Assembly: GCF_003049665.1 (NCBI RefSeq)
Contig: NZ_PYWM01000001.1
Coordinates: 248,001-312,000, forward strand
DNA length: 64,000 nt
DNA from: Lysinibacillus mangiferihumi
GTDB taxonomy: Bacteria; Bacillota; Bacilli; Bacillales_A; Planococcaceae
Reading direction: 5' to 3'
Position numbers and translations under genes: made by a program. Below the pieces are notes generated by a model. The model made no database searches and was not told the DNA's origin. It saw nothing but the letters and a program-made list of their open reading frames with translations. The first letter of the stretch is position 1. Every line of letters begins with the position of its first letter. Below, piece by piece: positions 16,161-25,373 of the stretch.

Positions 16161-16700
16161 TCACTCCATAGGTGGCTGGAAAATGCGCGGCTTCGATGGA
16201 AGTGGTTGTCGCGGAGTAGTCGACGCACTTTGTTGTGTTGAACGTCTAGTTCTTGTTGAACCTGCTACATTGCTAGCTGCTGATGCATCAGTTGCAGCCG
16301 CTGCCGCACCCGCCGCCGCTCCAGCTGCAGGGAGCCCTGAAAAACCTTTATATAGTTTTAATAGTGAAGGAATGTTTTTTACCATAGGCATTGCTTGTTG
16401 TATATAAGGGGTATACGTTTTGGCAGAGTTAAATAAACTATTTGCCTGTTGTAAAAATGAACCGATTTTAGAAGGTTCCTGTACAGGTGGTGTTGGCATT
16501 TGCCCTCCGAATGCCCCCCTCATGCCCCCAGACATTGGAAAGCCACCTGGAATTCGTGGTTGTGGAAAGCCTCCAGGCGGGTAAAAGGACTGCGGTGGCA
16601 TTTGTGGAGGTGTTGGCATCCGCATTTGCATGGGCATTTGCGCAGGCATTTGCATGCCACTTGGATACATAGGGAATTGATAAGGTGGTCTAAATACCAT
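16161..16700 (-). CDS. yqfQ: YqfQ/VrrA-like low-complexity protein
   Basis: 179 residues. The N-terminal half is a Pro/Met/Gln/Gly-rich run with repeated QMP units (about residues 15-40) and GGFPxxxGG units. The middle (about 80-120) is an ordinary helical segment, PSKIGSFLQQANSLFNSAKTY. An Ala-rich tract and a basic tail follow. Position next to ispH and the N-terminal composition match the YqfQ/VrrA family; in B. anthracis vrrA is a variable-number-repeat locus beside the lytB (ispH) homologue. The function is unknown. No signal peptide. The GC content is raised in this gene, as expected for Pro/Ala codons. ATG 16700 is preceded by AAAGGAGATC. Confidence 0.8.
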   Translation of the reverse strand: MVFRPPYQFPMYPSGMQMPAQMPMQMRMPTPPQMPPQSFYPPGGFPQPRIPGGFPMSGGMRGAFGGQMPTPPVQEPSKIGSFLQQANSLFNSAKTYTPYIQQAMPMVKNIPSLLKLYKGFSGLPAAGAAAGAAAAATDASAASNVAGSTRTRRSTQQSASTTPRQPLPSKPRIFQPPME

Positions 16701-17093
16701 AATGATCTCCTTTCATTGTACGTTTTTCATTGATGACATACCTGATTATAGATATGATATGCAGACGCTGATGTTAGCGTTCGACAACGACTAATAACTA
16801 GAAAGTGGAAGAAATCGTAAGGAATCATGAAAGAAAAGCTGTAAAAACATCAGTTCCATCAACTGCTTTGTAAATAAAATTCTAAAAAAATACACAATAT
16901 TTTTACTTGAGCAAGCGTATAATAATTTGTTGGTAAGTGCTAACTTAGGCAAAAAGAATGTGTATTATGGATTATATTAGTGGAAAAATGAATAATTGCG
17001 ATTGGATTGTAAGAAATATGTTACAGTTATGTAAATGTAGTTTGTTATTTTTACAAAACTGTAATAGTTGGGTCGAATTGAGGAGGGTTTTTT
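16701..17093. other. Intergenic region upstream of the chemoreceptor gene
   Basis: 393 bases between divergent genes, AT-rich. I see an isolated TATAAT at 16918-16923 without a good -35, and a 48-codon Cys-rich ORF (16958-17104) without a ribosome binding site that runs into the receptor start. No RNA structure recognised. Confidence 0.4.
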
Positions 17094-18782
17094 GTGACGA
17101 TTAAATTAAGAAGTGTGTTATCGTTTGGTATTATTATATTGCTTGTTCTAGTAATGGGGATTGTTCAACAACGAAATGCATCTTCGCAGCTAGAGGAAAT
17201 ACAAGTAATAAAGGAAAAGACATTTCAATCTACATTGCTAGCAGATGAAATGAAGTTGTCAGTTGTGCAGGTACAACAGTATTTAACAGATATTAGTGCC
17301 ACACGTGCCCAAAATAATTTAGATGATGGGTTTGACTTGGCACAAAAATATAGTGAAATTTTTTATCGAGACTTAGAACAATTGAAAAGCCTTCATCCCC
17401 AACAGCAAGAAAAATTAGATACGATTAAACGTGCATTTGATGCCTACTATAGCACTGGGCAGAAAATGGCAACTAGTTATATAGAAGGTGGCCATGAGGC
17501 TGGTAATCAAATAATGCTTGAATTTGATACAACGTCAATAGAAATTAATGAAAAAGTAGATGTATTCCAACAAGATAGCATTGCCGAAATGCAAAAAAAA
17601 TTAGACAATGTTGAACATCTTGTAGACCATAATAGAGACGTGTTCTTATGGATATTTGGCATTATTTTAGTCATTTGTTTAGCAGTTGGCGTCTTGTTAG
17701 TTCGTTCAATCGTTGTGCCAGTAAATAAATTGGCGGCAGCGGCTGAAGTGATTGCAAAAGGCGATTTATGTCAAAAAGATATAGAAGTTCGAACAAATGA
17801 TGAAATAAGAAAATTAGCAGATTCATTTAATTTGATGAAATCTAATTTACATTCACTTATTCATAACATGACATTGAATGTGGAACATACTACTTCCGCA
17901 GCGGAGCAATTAGCAGCTAGTACGGACGAGATATCACATTCTTCAAACGATATTGCCAATCTAGTAGAACGCATGGCATTTAGTGATAATCAATCTGCTG
18001 CAACTGGGCGGGAGAGCTCAATTGCGATGGATGAAACTGCACAAGGTGTCCAACGTATTGCAGAAGCTACACAAATGCTTCATACAAAAGCAATTAGTAC
18101 ACAAACTGCTGCAAACGAAGGCGAACAAACCTTACATATTGCAGAAAAGCAAATGTCGATTATTCAACAATCATCCCAATCAACAAGTGATCGAATCGAT
18201 CAGCTAAGTACTCAATCTGCTGAAATTGTTAATATTACAAAAGTGATTTCTGCTATTACGGAACAAACGAATCTGTTGGCACTTAATGCCGCAATCGAAG
18301 CAGCCCGTGCAGGAGAGCATGGGAAAGGTTTTGCAATTGTTGCAGATGAAGTACGCAAACTAGCAGAGGAATCCAAAGAATCCGCAAAACAAATTGTCGA
18401 GCTAGTAACGCTTATTCAACAAGATACGCAAGAAGTGGAAAAGGCGGTAGGGGAAACAGTAGGCAATGTTGAGGAAGGCGTGAAATTTATTCGCAATGCC
18501 CAACATTCCTTCGATAATATTTTAAAATCTATTGAAGAAATGACGGACCAAATTGAAGATGTCTCGGCTTCAACCCAACAAATTTCAGCAAGTACAGAAG
18601 AAATGGCTGCCTCGGTAAATGAAATGTCTTCCGCTGCTGTCCATGCTGCTGAACAGTCAGATGCCGTTGCAGCGACAATTGAAGAACAAGTGGCAACTAT
18701 ACAGGAGATTAACACGGTTGCTAAATCGTTAAGTGAGGAAGCGTTATCAGTGAAAGAAGTTATCAATAAATTTAATATCTAG
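17094..18782 (+). CDS. Methyl-accepting chemotaxis protein
   Basis: Transmembrane chemoreceptor, 562 residues. TM1 is at about 8-24, an extracellular four-helix-bundle sensor domain at about 25-180, TM2 at about 183-206 and HAMP at about 207-258. The long cytoplasmic signalling coiled coil has its conserved hairpin tip at about 391-420 ([21 protein letters not shown], the CheA/CheW contact). The ligand cannot be predicted. The start is GTG 17094 with GGAGGG seven bases upstream. It is monocistronic, between a long leader and a terminator. No chemotaxis pathway genes are nearby, so it feeds a system encoded elsewhere. Confidence 0.95.
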   Translation: MTIKLRSVLSFGIIILLVLVMGIVQQRNASSQLEEIQVIKEKTFQSTLLADEMKLSVVQVQQYLTDISATRAQNNLDDGFDLAQKYSEIFYRDLEQLKSLHPQQQEKLDTIKRAFDAYYSTGQKMATSYIEGGHEAGNQIMLEFDTTSIEINEKVDVFQQDSIAEMQKKLDNVEHLVDHNRDVFLWIFGIILVICLAVGVLLVRSIVVPVNKLAAAAEVIAKGDLCQKDIEVRTNDEIRKLADSFNLMKSNLHSLIHNMTLNVEHTTSAAEQLAASTDEISHSSNDIANLVERMAFSDNQSAATGRESSIAMDETAQGVQRIAEATQMLHTKAISTQTAANEGEQTLHIAEKQMSIIQQSSQSTSDRIDQLSTQSAEIVNITKVISAITEQTNLLALNAAIEAARAGEHGKGFAIVADEVRKLAEESKESAKQIVELVTLIQQDTQEVEKAVGETVGNVEEGVKFIRNAQHSFDNILKSIEEMTDQIEDVSASTQQISASTEEMAASVNEMSSAAVHAAEQSDAVAATIEEQVATIQEINTVAKSLSEEALSVKEVINKFNI

Positions 18783-18813
18783 TAAGTTGTCGTTTCATAT
18801 GCGAAATACAAAA

Positions 18814-18843
18814 GGCATGACTCCTATACTTGGGAGCCATGCC
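18814..18843 (+). terminator. Terminator of the chemoreceptor gene
   Basis: GGCATGACTCC pairs with GGGAGCCATGCC (one mismatch) and is followed by TATTTTC. It may also serve the convergent feo operon. Confidence 0.75.
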
Positions 18844-18872
18844 TATTTTCATACCTTTGTAAAGTTGCTATG

Positions 18873-19052
18873 TTAATGTTGATTGGAATCGTTTATTTTA
18901 GCCGGAGGTGCGCACGTATTGGTTGTACAACTTTTCTGTAAAGAACAAGCTGCACATTTCCCTTTTTTCTGTTTCTTAATGCTCTTATATAAAGTAACCC
19001 CTGCATAGCCAAAAATAATACTGCCAATGACTACATTGATGATTATCGACAT
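18873..19052 (-). CDS. FeoB-associated Cys-rich membrane protein
   Basis: 59-residue protein. One membrane segment (about residues 3-20, IIINVVIGSIIFGYAGV) is followed by a basic stretch KSIKKQKKGK and a cytoplasmic tail with CAAC, SCTTNTC spacing (four cysteines). This is the pattern of the small Cys-rich proteins encoded after feoB in many Firmicutes; they may take the place of FeoC, but the role is not established. The start is ATG 19052 with GAGGTG six bases upstream. That site overlaps the stop codon of feoB, so translation is likely coupled. It is the last gene of the feoA-feoB unit, 10 bases after feoB. Confidence 0.85.
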   Translation of the reverse strand: MSIIINVVIGSIIFGYAGVTLYKSIKKQKKGKCAACSLQKSCTTNTCAPPAKINDSNQH

Positions 19053-19062
19053 CTTCTACACC

Positions 19063-21042
19063 TCAAATAAATAGATTCCCAATTGTGTAAACAACGAGTG
19101 CAATTAAATAGGCAACAACAAACGGATAAATTGTCGCGAATAACGTCCATTTAGTAGATTGTGTTTCTCTTTTAATAGCGCCAACCGTTGCTAAACAAGG
19201 CATGTAGAGCAACACAAAAACTAAAAATGTATAGGCACTTAATGCATTAAAATGGGTTGTCATAGTGGATGATAATACACCTTCATTGACACCATAAATA
19301 ATTGCCATCGTTGAAACAATTACCTCTTTTGCTAAAAAGCCCGATATAAGGGATGCTCCAGCTTGCCATGTCCCAAATCCAAGTGGTATAAAGAGGACCC
19401 CAAAAGCGCCCCCAATCATTGCGAGAAAGCTTTCATCCATCGCTACATTTGTGCCATGTGGTCCTATATAGGATAATAGCCAAATGATAACGGAGCCCGC
19501 AAAGATAATCGTCCCAGCTTTACGAAGAAATCCTTTCCCTTTTTCCCATGTTGAACGCCAAAGGGTTTTAAGCTGGGGCATATGATAGGACGGCAATTCC
19601 ACAAAGAAAACCGACGTCTCATTTTTTAGGAGTGTCATAGACAATAACTTTGTGACAATTAATGCGATTACAATTCCTAATAGATATAAAGATAACACAA
19701 CCAACGATTGATGTTTTGCAAAGAATGCTGCACCAAACAAAGCATAAACCGGTAACCGAGCTGAACAACTCATAAAGGGAGCTACAAGAATAGTTAAAAG
19801 TCTTTCCTTTGGTTGTTCAATTGTTCTTGCCGCCATAATGCCAGGAACATTGCAACCAAAACTGATAATCATGGGGATAAAAGCTTTCCCGTTCAAGCCA
19901 AAGAATTCCATTAGACGGTCCATAACGACTGCAATTCTTGCCATATAGCCCGAATCCTCTAGTAAAGAAATAAAGAAAAACAAGACAAAGATTTGAGGAA
20001 TAAAAACGATTACCCCTCCAACACCGGCGATAATACCGTCACAAATTAAATGAATAATAAAAGAAGATGCGCCGATTGCCGTTAACCCATTATAAACCGT
20101 TTCACTAAAAGGTCCACCAACAAAGCGATCCAAAAGATCTGAAAGGGGCCCGCCAATCCATGCAAACGTTGCTTGAAACATGAAATACATCAACGCTAAG
20201 AAGATTGGGACACCTAAAACAGGATGTGTTAAAACTTTATCTATATGTTCTGTCCATTGTTTTTCACTTTTCTCTTGAATGACCAATTCATTTTTAATGG
20301 TTGCGATGTAGCTGTCCCGTTGATTTGTAATGGCGCCACTTAACGACTCGCCTATTTCATTTGCTAGTGCCGTTCGAATCGTTTGTATTTTATGAAAGTA
20401 GCCCTCGTTTTGTAAAAAAGCATCGATAGCCTGATTGCCCATTAAAAATTGAATCGCACACCATCTTCTTTGCTCAGCAGCCACATTTTGTAGCAGGTCT
20501 TCAATCGTTGCAATGGCTGTTTCGATAGGGGTGTCGTATGTTAACGTAAAATGTTGTTCAAGTTGGGAAGTGCTTTCTAATGCTTGATAAATCCCCTCGA
20601 TGCCTTTCCCTGTACGAGCGACAATTGGAATAACAGGTACACCTAAAGTACTTTGTAATTTCTCTATGTTAATGGAGATGCCTTTTTTCTTCGCAACGTC
20701 CATCATATTTAAGCAAATAATAATAGGCTTTCTTAGTTCTAACAAATCGAGTGTTAGTTGCATATTTCGTTCAAAATTGGATGCATCGATAATATTTAAA
20801 AGCCCATCTATTTGTTCTTCTAGTAGAAATGTAGTAACGACGCTTTCATCTCTAGAAATAGGATTAAGTGTATAAACACCAGGCAAATCAATTATTTCTT
20901 TATTGAGCTTCTTTACCTGTCCTACCTTTTTTTCAACCGTTACACCACTCCAATTGCCAACATATTCGTATGAATTTGTTAATGTATTAAATAATGATGT
21001 TTTTCCAATATTAGGGTTTCCTATTAAAGCTAATCGCCTCAT
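19063..21042 (-). CDS. feoB: Ferrous iron transport protein B
   Basis: Fe(II) transporter of the inner membrane, 659 residues. The N-terminal G domain has G1 GNPNIGKTS (8-16), G2 in GVTVEKK (about 33-39), G3 DLPG (52-55) and G4 NMMD (112-115). A guanine-dissociation-inhibitor region follows to about residue 270, then the membrane domain with the Gate motifs, including the cysteine segments SFGCNVPGIMA and VAPFMSCSARLPVYAL that are conserved in FeoB. It overlaps feoA by 4 bases (ATGA), indicating coupling. A Fur box before feoA makes iron repression of the unit likely. Confidence 0.97.
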   Translation of the reverse strand: MRRLALIGNPNIGKTSLFNTLTNSYEYVGNWSGVTVEKKVGQVKKLNKEIIDLPGVYTLNPISRDESVVTTFLLEEQIDGLLNIIDASNFERNMQLTLDLLELRKPIIICLNMMDVAKKKGISINIEKLQSTLGVPVIPIVARTGKGIEGIYQALESTSQLEQHFTLTYDTPIETAIATIEDLLQNVAAEQRRWCAIQFLMGNQAIDAFLQNEGYFHKIQTIRTALANEIGESLSGAITNQRDSYIATIKNELVIQEKSEKQWTEHIDKVLTHPVLGVPIFLALMYFMFQATFAWIGGPLSDLLDRFVGGPFSETVYNGLTAIGASSFIIHLICDGIIAGVGGVIVFIPQIFVLFFFISLLEDSGYMARIAVVMDRLMEFFGLNGKAFIPMIISFGCNVPGIMAARTIEQPKERLLTILVAPFMSCSARLPVYALFGAAFFAKHQSLVVLSLYLLGIVIALIVTKLLSMTLLKNETSVFFVELPSYHMPQLKTLWRSTWEKGKGFLRKAGTIIFAGSVIIWLLSYIGPHGTNVAMDESFLAMIGGAFGVLFIPLGFGTWQAGASLISGFLAKEVIVSTMAIIYGVNEGVLSSTMTTHFNALSAYTFLVFVLLYMPCLATVGAIKRETQSTKWTLFATIYPFVVAYLIALVVYTIGNLFI

Positions 21043-21266
21043 AATTGTTCTACCTTTATGTTCATTAAGTCTTTTTTACGCAGGCCAATTTTCTGACCTT
21101 GGCATTCCATAATACAGGCGCCAGAAAACCAACCTTTTTGAACCATACATACTTGGCAGCCCTCTTTTATGCCAAATGCATTTAAACGCTTCATTAAGAG
21201 TGCATCGACTTGCTGTAGGTCTTTAACTTTAACTTTTTCACCCAATTGAACCGCATGAAGGTCCAT
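21039..21266 (-). CDS. feoA: Ferrous iron transport protein A
   Basis: 75-residue cytoplasmic SH3-like protein that assists FeoB. Matches the family in LGEKVKV, LLMKRLNAFGIKEGCQV and an IGLRKKDLMNIKV end (usually A-R-A-IeV). It is the first gene of the unit. Start ATG 21266 is preceded by GGAAGTAGGTAG. The Fur box is 25 bases upstream of the start, and the 3' end overlaps feoB. Confidence 0.92.
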   Translation of the reverse strand: MDLHAVQLGEKVKVKDLQQVDALLMKRLNAFGIKEGCQVCMVQKGWFSGACIMECQGQKIGLRKKDLMNIKVEQL

Positions 21267-21290
21267 GAAATCTACCTACTTCCTTGTGAG

Positions 21291-21305
21291 TGATAATCAT
21301 TGTCA
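21291..21305 (-). promoter_or_regulatory. Fur box
   Basis: TGATAATCATTGTCA matches the 7-1-7 Fur consensus TGATAATNATTATCA with one mismatch. It is placed just before feoA. Confidence 0.85.
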
Positions 21306-21486
21306 AAATAAATAATATAGTATCACCTTTTGTGCAATCTATCAATAAGAGGTTTACAGTAAGAAAACAATATGAAAGTCGCTTTGTGCAATAAGCATAG
21401 TTGGGGGATAGTCATGCTTCCTTTAAAGCAGGTAGAAAGTAAAAAGGAGACAATCCAATAGGGGAAGTTGTCTGTCGCCAATGAAG

Positions 21487-21514
21487 AGGTGTCATGTCAT
21501 GTAACTGGCACCTT
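21487..21514 (-). terminator. Possible weak terminator after kdpE
   Basis: GGTGTC pairs with GGCACC (one G-U) around a 13-base loop, without a T-tract. It lies in the roughly 290-base gap between kdpE and feoA, which otherwise shows two CCTATTGG direct repeats and no credible ORF. Confidence 0.3.
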
Positions 21515-21599
21515 ATTAACAAAGGCATAACGGATCTTTCCCCAATAGGAGTGTGGTTACTAGAGGTAAATGCGCTTGCTAACTTGCCCTATAGTTTTT

Positions 21600-22304
21600 T
21601 TAGTCATCATCATGATAACGAAGCATACGATAGCCAACACGAACGTGTGTCTGAATGTACTTTGGTTGGGATGGATTATCTTCTATTTTTTTGCGCAGGG
21701 TCGCCATAAAAACTCGAAGACTAGGAACGTCCGATTGTAGTACATTTTGCCAAATTTCCTTCAATAAGAAGTTATGTGTCAGCACTTTGCCAACATGCTT
21801 GGATAGCACAACTAATAGTTTATATTCGATGGGGGTTAAATGTACTTCCACCTCATTGACAAACACTGTGTTAGCCAAGTAATCAATTTTTAAATGACCA
21901 TTGACAAACACGGCTGATTCATTTTCTATTTGATGTTCGCTGACAGTTCTTCTTAAAGCTACTCGAATGCGTGCAAGTAGCTCTTCGACACTAAAAGGTT
22001 TTGTAACATAATCATCTGCCCCTGCATCAAGCGCATTAATTTTATCGAGCTCTGCACCGCGGGCACTAACGACGATAATCGGCGTTTGTGTCCAACTGCG
22101 GATTTTGTGAATAAAGTCTATGCCGTCCATATCAGGCAATCCTAAGTCAAGGATAATTACATTCGGTTTGAACGTTATGGCTTTTTGTAAAGCACTTGAA
22201 CCATCTTGCATAATATCGAATTCATAATTTTGGGTAGTTAAGGTCATTTTAATTAAATTGCCAATTGCTATGTCGTCTTCAACGACTAAAATCCGTTTAT
22301 TCAT
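21600..22304 (-). CDS. kdpE: KdpE response regulator
   Basis: OmpR/PhoB-family response regulator of about 234 residues that activates kdpFABC. Receiver domain: ILVVEDDIAIG, the phosphoacceptor Asp in VIILDLGLPDMDG, VVSARG, and the lysine in YVTKPFS. The C-terminal winged helix shows LTPIEYKLLVVLSKH and VRVGYRML. ATG 22304 is used; the TTG at 22316 directly abuts the AAGGAG ribosome binding site. It overlaps the end of kdpD by 8 bases, so the two are translated together. Confidence 0.93.
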   Translation of the reverse strand: MNKRILVVEDDIAIGNLIKMTLTTQNYEFDIMQDGSSALQKAITFKPNVIILDLGLPDMDGIDFIHKIRSWTQTPIIVVSARGAELDKINALDAGADDYVTKPFSVEELLARIRVALRRTVSEHQIENESAVFVNGHLKIDYLANTVFVNEVEVHLTPIEYKLLVVLSKHVGKVLTHNFLLKEIWQNVLQSDVPSLRVFMATLRKKIEDNPSQPKYIQTHVRVGYRMLRYHDDD

Positions 22305-25005
22305 CGATACTGACAACTCCTTTTTTTAATGTAAAACGAAAGACGGTTCCGTTCGGGTAGTTATCTTCAACTACTAATTTACTATCGTGTAAGGTTAAAA
22401 TCGTCTGACATAATGCTAATCCTAACCCTAAGCCTCTTCGACTATCACTGCGCTGCACTTTCCCTGTGATAAATGGTTCAAACAGCTTTTCTTTTAATGA
22501 ATCGTCAATACCTGGTCCATTATCAGCTATACTAAAATGTACATATTCGCCTTCCTCTTTTGCGATAAAAGAGATGTCACTACCAGCAGGTGTATACGTT
22601 AGGGCATTATTAATAATATTAATAAGCACTTGAATAATCAGGCGTGCATCCATCAAAGCCATGACTAATTCGGGCTCTACATGATAAGAAATATGATGCG
22701 TATTGTTGCGTGGAATTACATGTAGCAACGCCTCTTGAATAATATCCTCCACTAGCTCCAACTGCATCTCGAGGGCAAATTGTCCATCCTCTAACATCGA
22801 AACGGCTAGTAAGTTTTCGACCATTTGCACAAGCCATCTTGAATTTTTATAAATATCTTCATATAATCGAGTTTTTTCTGTATCTGGAATTTGAACTGTA
22901 TTCGTTAACAATATATCGGCATTCCCAGAAATCGTGGTCAGTGGAGTCCGTAAATCATGTGAGATAGCACGCAAAAGATTCGCTCTCATTTGTTCAAGTT
23001 CAGCTTCTCTTGCAACTTTTTCATTTAAGTTTTGCAAATACCATTTATCTAATGCAAACGAAAAATCATTCATAATGGCATTTAAAATATGGCGCTCAAA
23101 TGCAGGTAATGGGGTTTGCTTTGAAAGCGCAATGCCAACGACACCCTTTACACTGCCACTTGAAAGAACGGGCAAATAATAGCCGTTTACTTCTGGGAAA
23201 ATGTCAGTTGACACGCCAGCAAAATGGTTATTGTTGATGACCCAATGAATGACGCCTAGTTCATTTGTATTTTTAAATAAGGTAGCTACGTTAGAATTCT
23301 CAGTATTGGATAGAGTTGGTGTTGGAAAAAAAACAGATTTAGCAATCATGTTATTTTCTATTTCAAAAAATTGGACAGGTTTCTCTACTAATTTAACAAT
23401 TTGAGACATGCCTTCTGTAATGATATCTTCGATGGACTTAGCGTGTTGTAATTTGCGATTCGTTTCAAGCAACACTTCCATTCGATAGGATTTTCGGACG
23501 GCTACGATGGCCTGCTCTTTTATCTTTTTCGTTAAGCTACTTGTAATAATGCCAGAGAAAAACATAATCATAAATGTCATCGGATAGTCCCGATGATATG
23601 CTTCCAGTGAAAATCGTGGCTCTGTAAATAAAAAGTTGAACAGTAGTACAGCTACAGCCGAGCTAATAATAGTCATGAGCCATCCAGATGACCAAATAGC
23701 AAGAATTAACACACTAAGAATATAAATTGTAATAATATTCGATTCGCTGACACCCATTGTGAAGAAAAATAAAGCTAAACATGACGCCAAGCTAAACACG
23801 ATGGACATCTTCAACAAATCTAACCATTCAAAAGTTAGTCGATTGCGAAGATCTGGAAAATAAAATTGTTCGTTTTCTTGGTCTGGCACGATATGAATAG
23901 CGAGATTGGGCACATAATCATTGAGTCGATCGATGATTTTTGCATTGGGCTGCCACCATTTCTTTTTCATCACCGTCCTGCCGAGTACCAGTTTTGTGAC
24001 GCCGCTCATTTGAGCATAATTAGCAAGCGCCGCTGCGACATCATTCTCCTGCACGATTACGACATGTCCGCCAAGTTGTTCGGTCAATTTAATATGCTGT
24101 TGTAACCGCTCGGAGTTCGCGTCGTTATCGTCACCTTCTTTCACCTTTTGTACATAAAGCGCCGTGAATTTACCATGTAAGGCTTGAGCAAGCCTGGCAG
24201 CAGTGCGAATAACTTTTGCATTGGTTGGGGAGCTACTAATACCAACTAAAATATGCTCTTCAATTTGTGCCGTTTGCCTAATCGATTCGCTGTCATTTAT
24301 TTGTTTGTAATTAATCGTATCTGCCGTTCTACGCAGGGCAATTTCCCGCAATGCTACTAAATTTTGTTTGCGAAAAAAAGATGCTAACGCTTTTTCAGCT
24401 TGTTGTTTGGAATATATTTTTCCTTCTATTAAGCGTTGAATTAACTCATCAGGTTCGATATCTACAATTTTAATAAGCGCGGCTTGATCGATTAAATAAT
24501 CTGGAATACGTTCGCGGACTTTTACCCCAGTAATTTCTTCTACAACATCATGAAGACTTTCAATATGTTGAATATTAACGGTTGTATAGACATGAATGCC
24601 TTTTGCTAGTAATTCTTCCACGTCTCCAAAACGTTTTGTATGTCGCATAACCGGAACGTTGCTATGAGCCAACTCATCGATAAGGACAATTTCCGGTTTA
24701 CGCTCCAATACCGCATCAATATCCAATTCTTGGAAATTTCTACCTTTATAATGGATTGTTCTAGTAGGTATTTGTTCAAGCCCATCAAGTAATGCTAATG
24801 TTTCTGGTCGAGGATGTGGCTCTATATAGCCAATTACTACATCTTTTCCAAGTTTTTTTGCTAAATGTGCGGCATCTAGCATAGCATACGTTTTTCCGAC
24901 GCCGGCTGCATACCCAATAAATATCTTCAATCTACCGACAGTTGTTTGTTCCTGATGAAACCTTGTTAAAAGCTCTTCGGGAGTGGGGCGCATTTTTTCC
25001 ATCAT
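22297..25005 (-). CDS. kdpD: KdpD osmosensitive K+ channel histidine kinase
   Basis: Full-length KdpD, 902 residues. The N-terminal KdpD domain has Walker A GYAAGVGKT (31-39) and Walker B VLIDELAHSN (about 106-115). A USP-like domain (about 250-370) follows, then four closely spaced membrane segments (about 395-500), a GAF-like region, and the kinase core with phosphoacceptor RAISHDLRTPLTTISGNAD and ATPase motifs NIINNALTYTP, DNGPGID and GLGLGLALC. It senses K+ limitation and phosphorylates KdpE. Many Firmicutes have only a short KdpD; this one is the long form. Start ATG 25005 follows GAGGTGAAAG. Transcribed away from kdpFABC. Confidence 0.96.
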   Translation of the reverse strand: MMEKMRPTPEELLTRFHQEQTTVGRLKIFIGYAAGVGKTYAMLDAAHLAKKLGKDVVIGYIEPHPRPETLALLDGLEQIPTRTIHYKGRNFQELDIDAVLERKPEIVLIDELAHSNVPVMRHTKRFGDVEELLAKGIHVYTTVNIQHIESLHDVVEEITGVKVRERIPDYLIDQAALIKIVDIEPDELIQRLIEGKIYSKQQAEKALASFFRKQNLVALREIALRRTADTINYKQINDSESIRQTAQIEEHILVGISSSPTNAKVIRTAARLAQALHGKFTALYVQKVKEGDDNDANSERLQQHIKLTEQLGGHVVIVQENDVAAALANYAQMSGVTKLVLGRTVMKKKWWQPNAKIIDRLNDYVPNLAIHIVPDQENEQFYFPDLRNRLTFEWLDLLKMSIVFSLASCLALFFFTMGVSESNIITIYILSVLILAIWSSGWLMTIISSAVAVLLFNFLFTEPRFSLEAYHRDYPMTFMIMFFSGIITSSLTKKIKEQAIVAVRKSYRMEVLLETNRKLQHAKSIEDIITEGMSQIVKLVEKPVQFFEIENNMIAKSVFFPTPTLSNTENSNVATLFKNTNELGVIHWVINNNHFAGVSTDIFPEVNGYYLPVLSSGSVKGVVGIALSKQTPLPAFERHILNAIMNDFSFALDKWYLQNLNEKVAREAELEQMRANLLRAISHDLRTPLTTISGNADILLTNTVQIPDTEKTRLYEDIYKNSRWLVQMVENLLAVSMLEDGQFALEMQLELVEDIIQEALLHVIPRNNTHHISYHVEPELVMALMDARLIIQVLINIINNALTYTPAGSDISFIAKEEGEYVHFSIADNGPGIDDSLKEKLFEPFITGKVQRSDSRRGLGLGLALCQTILTLHDSKLVVEDNYPNGTVFRFTLKKGVVSIDE

Positions 25006-25165
25006 CTTTCACCTCATTTGTATTATAGCGTTATCTGACATTAAGAAAGTGTAAAGATTTAACACCTTTATCGTTTCTTAATACAAAGAGCGATTTCCTA
25101 ACACTACATTAATTTGAAAGTCAGTATGATAAAAACATCAAATAGAGAGAAGGGTGATGCAATTG

Positions 25166-25255
25166 ATGGATTTATATATGGTTGGCTTATTACTCATTAG
25201 TTTTGCCAGTCTATATGCGTTAACGACTTGGTGCTACAAGCTAGTCGAAGAGTAA
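25166..25255 (+). CDS. 29-residue membrane peptide upstream of kdpF
   Basis: Short ORF: one membrane helix (MVGLLLISFASLYALTTW) followed by CYKLVEE. GAAGGGTG at 25149-25156 lies nine bases from ATG 25166 (an in-frame TTG at 25163 is also possible). It ends 14 bases before kdpF, whose ribosome binding site GGGGAGG starts right after its stop, so it behaves as the first gene of the kdp operon. Peptides of this kind (helix, then a Cys and a short polar end) occur before kdpF in other bacteria, as I recall, but have no assigned function. A regulatory or assembly role in the Kdp complex is possible. Confidence 0.65.
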   Translation: MDLYMVGLLLISFASLYALTTWCYKLVEE

Positions 25256-25269
25256 GGGGAGGAATTGCT

Positions 25270-25350
25270 ATGTGGATTGTTATTGGAATGATACTTATAT
25301 TGCTTTTTGGATATTTAGGGCATGCCCTATTATATCCGGAAAAATATTAA
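25270..25350 (+). CDS. kdpF: KdpF, small subunit of K+-transporting ATPase
   Basis: 26-residue hydrophobic peptide: one helix followed by GYLGHALLYPEKY, the typical KdpF ending. KdpF stabilises the KdpABC complex in the membrane. The ribosome binding site GGGGAGG is eight bases before ATG 25270; kdpA follows after 23 bases. Too short for standard ORF calling. Confidence 0.88.
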   Translation: MWIVIGMILILLFGYLGHALLYPEKY

Positions 25351-25373
25351 TAGGTATTTAGGAGGAATAGAGT

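Noticed and set aside
16958-17104. 48-codon Cys-rich ORF ending inside the start of the chemoreceptor gene
   Set aside because: No ribosome binding site, composition explained by AT-rich leader DNA, and it overlaps the well-supported GTG start at 17094.
21494-21709. Plus-strand ORF in the feoA-kdpE gap
   Set aside because: Most of it is antisense to kdpE, and it lacks a ribosome binding site.
25006-25165. c-di-AMP riboswitch ahead of the kdp operon
   Set aside because: The gap of 160 bases is too short and lacks the conserved aptamer elements; control by KdpDE is sufficient.
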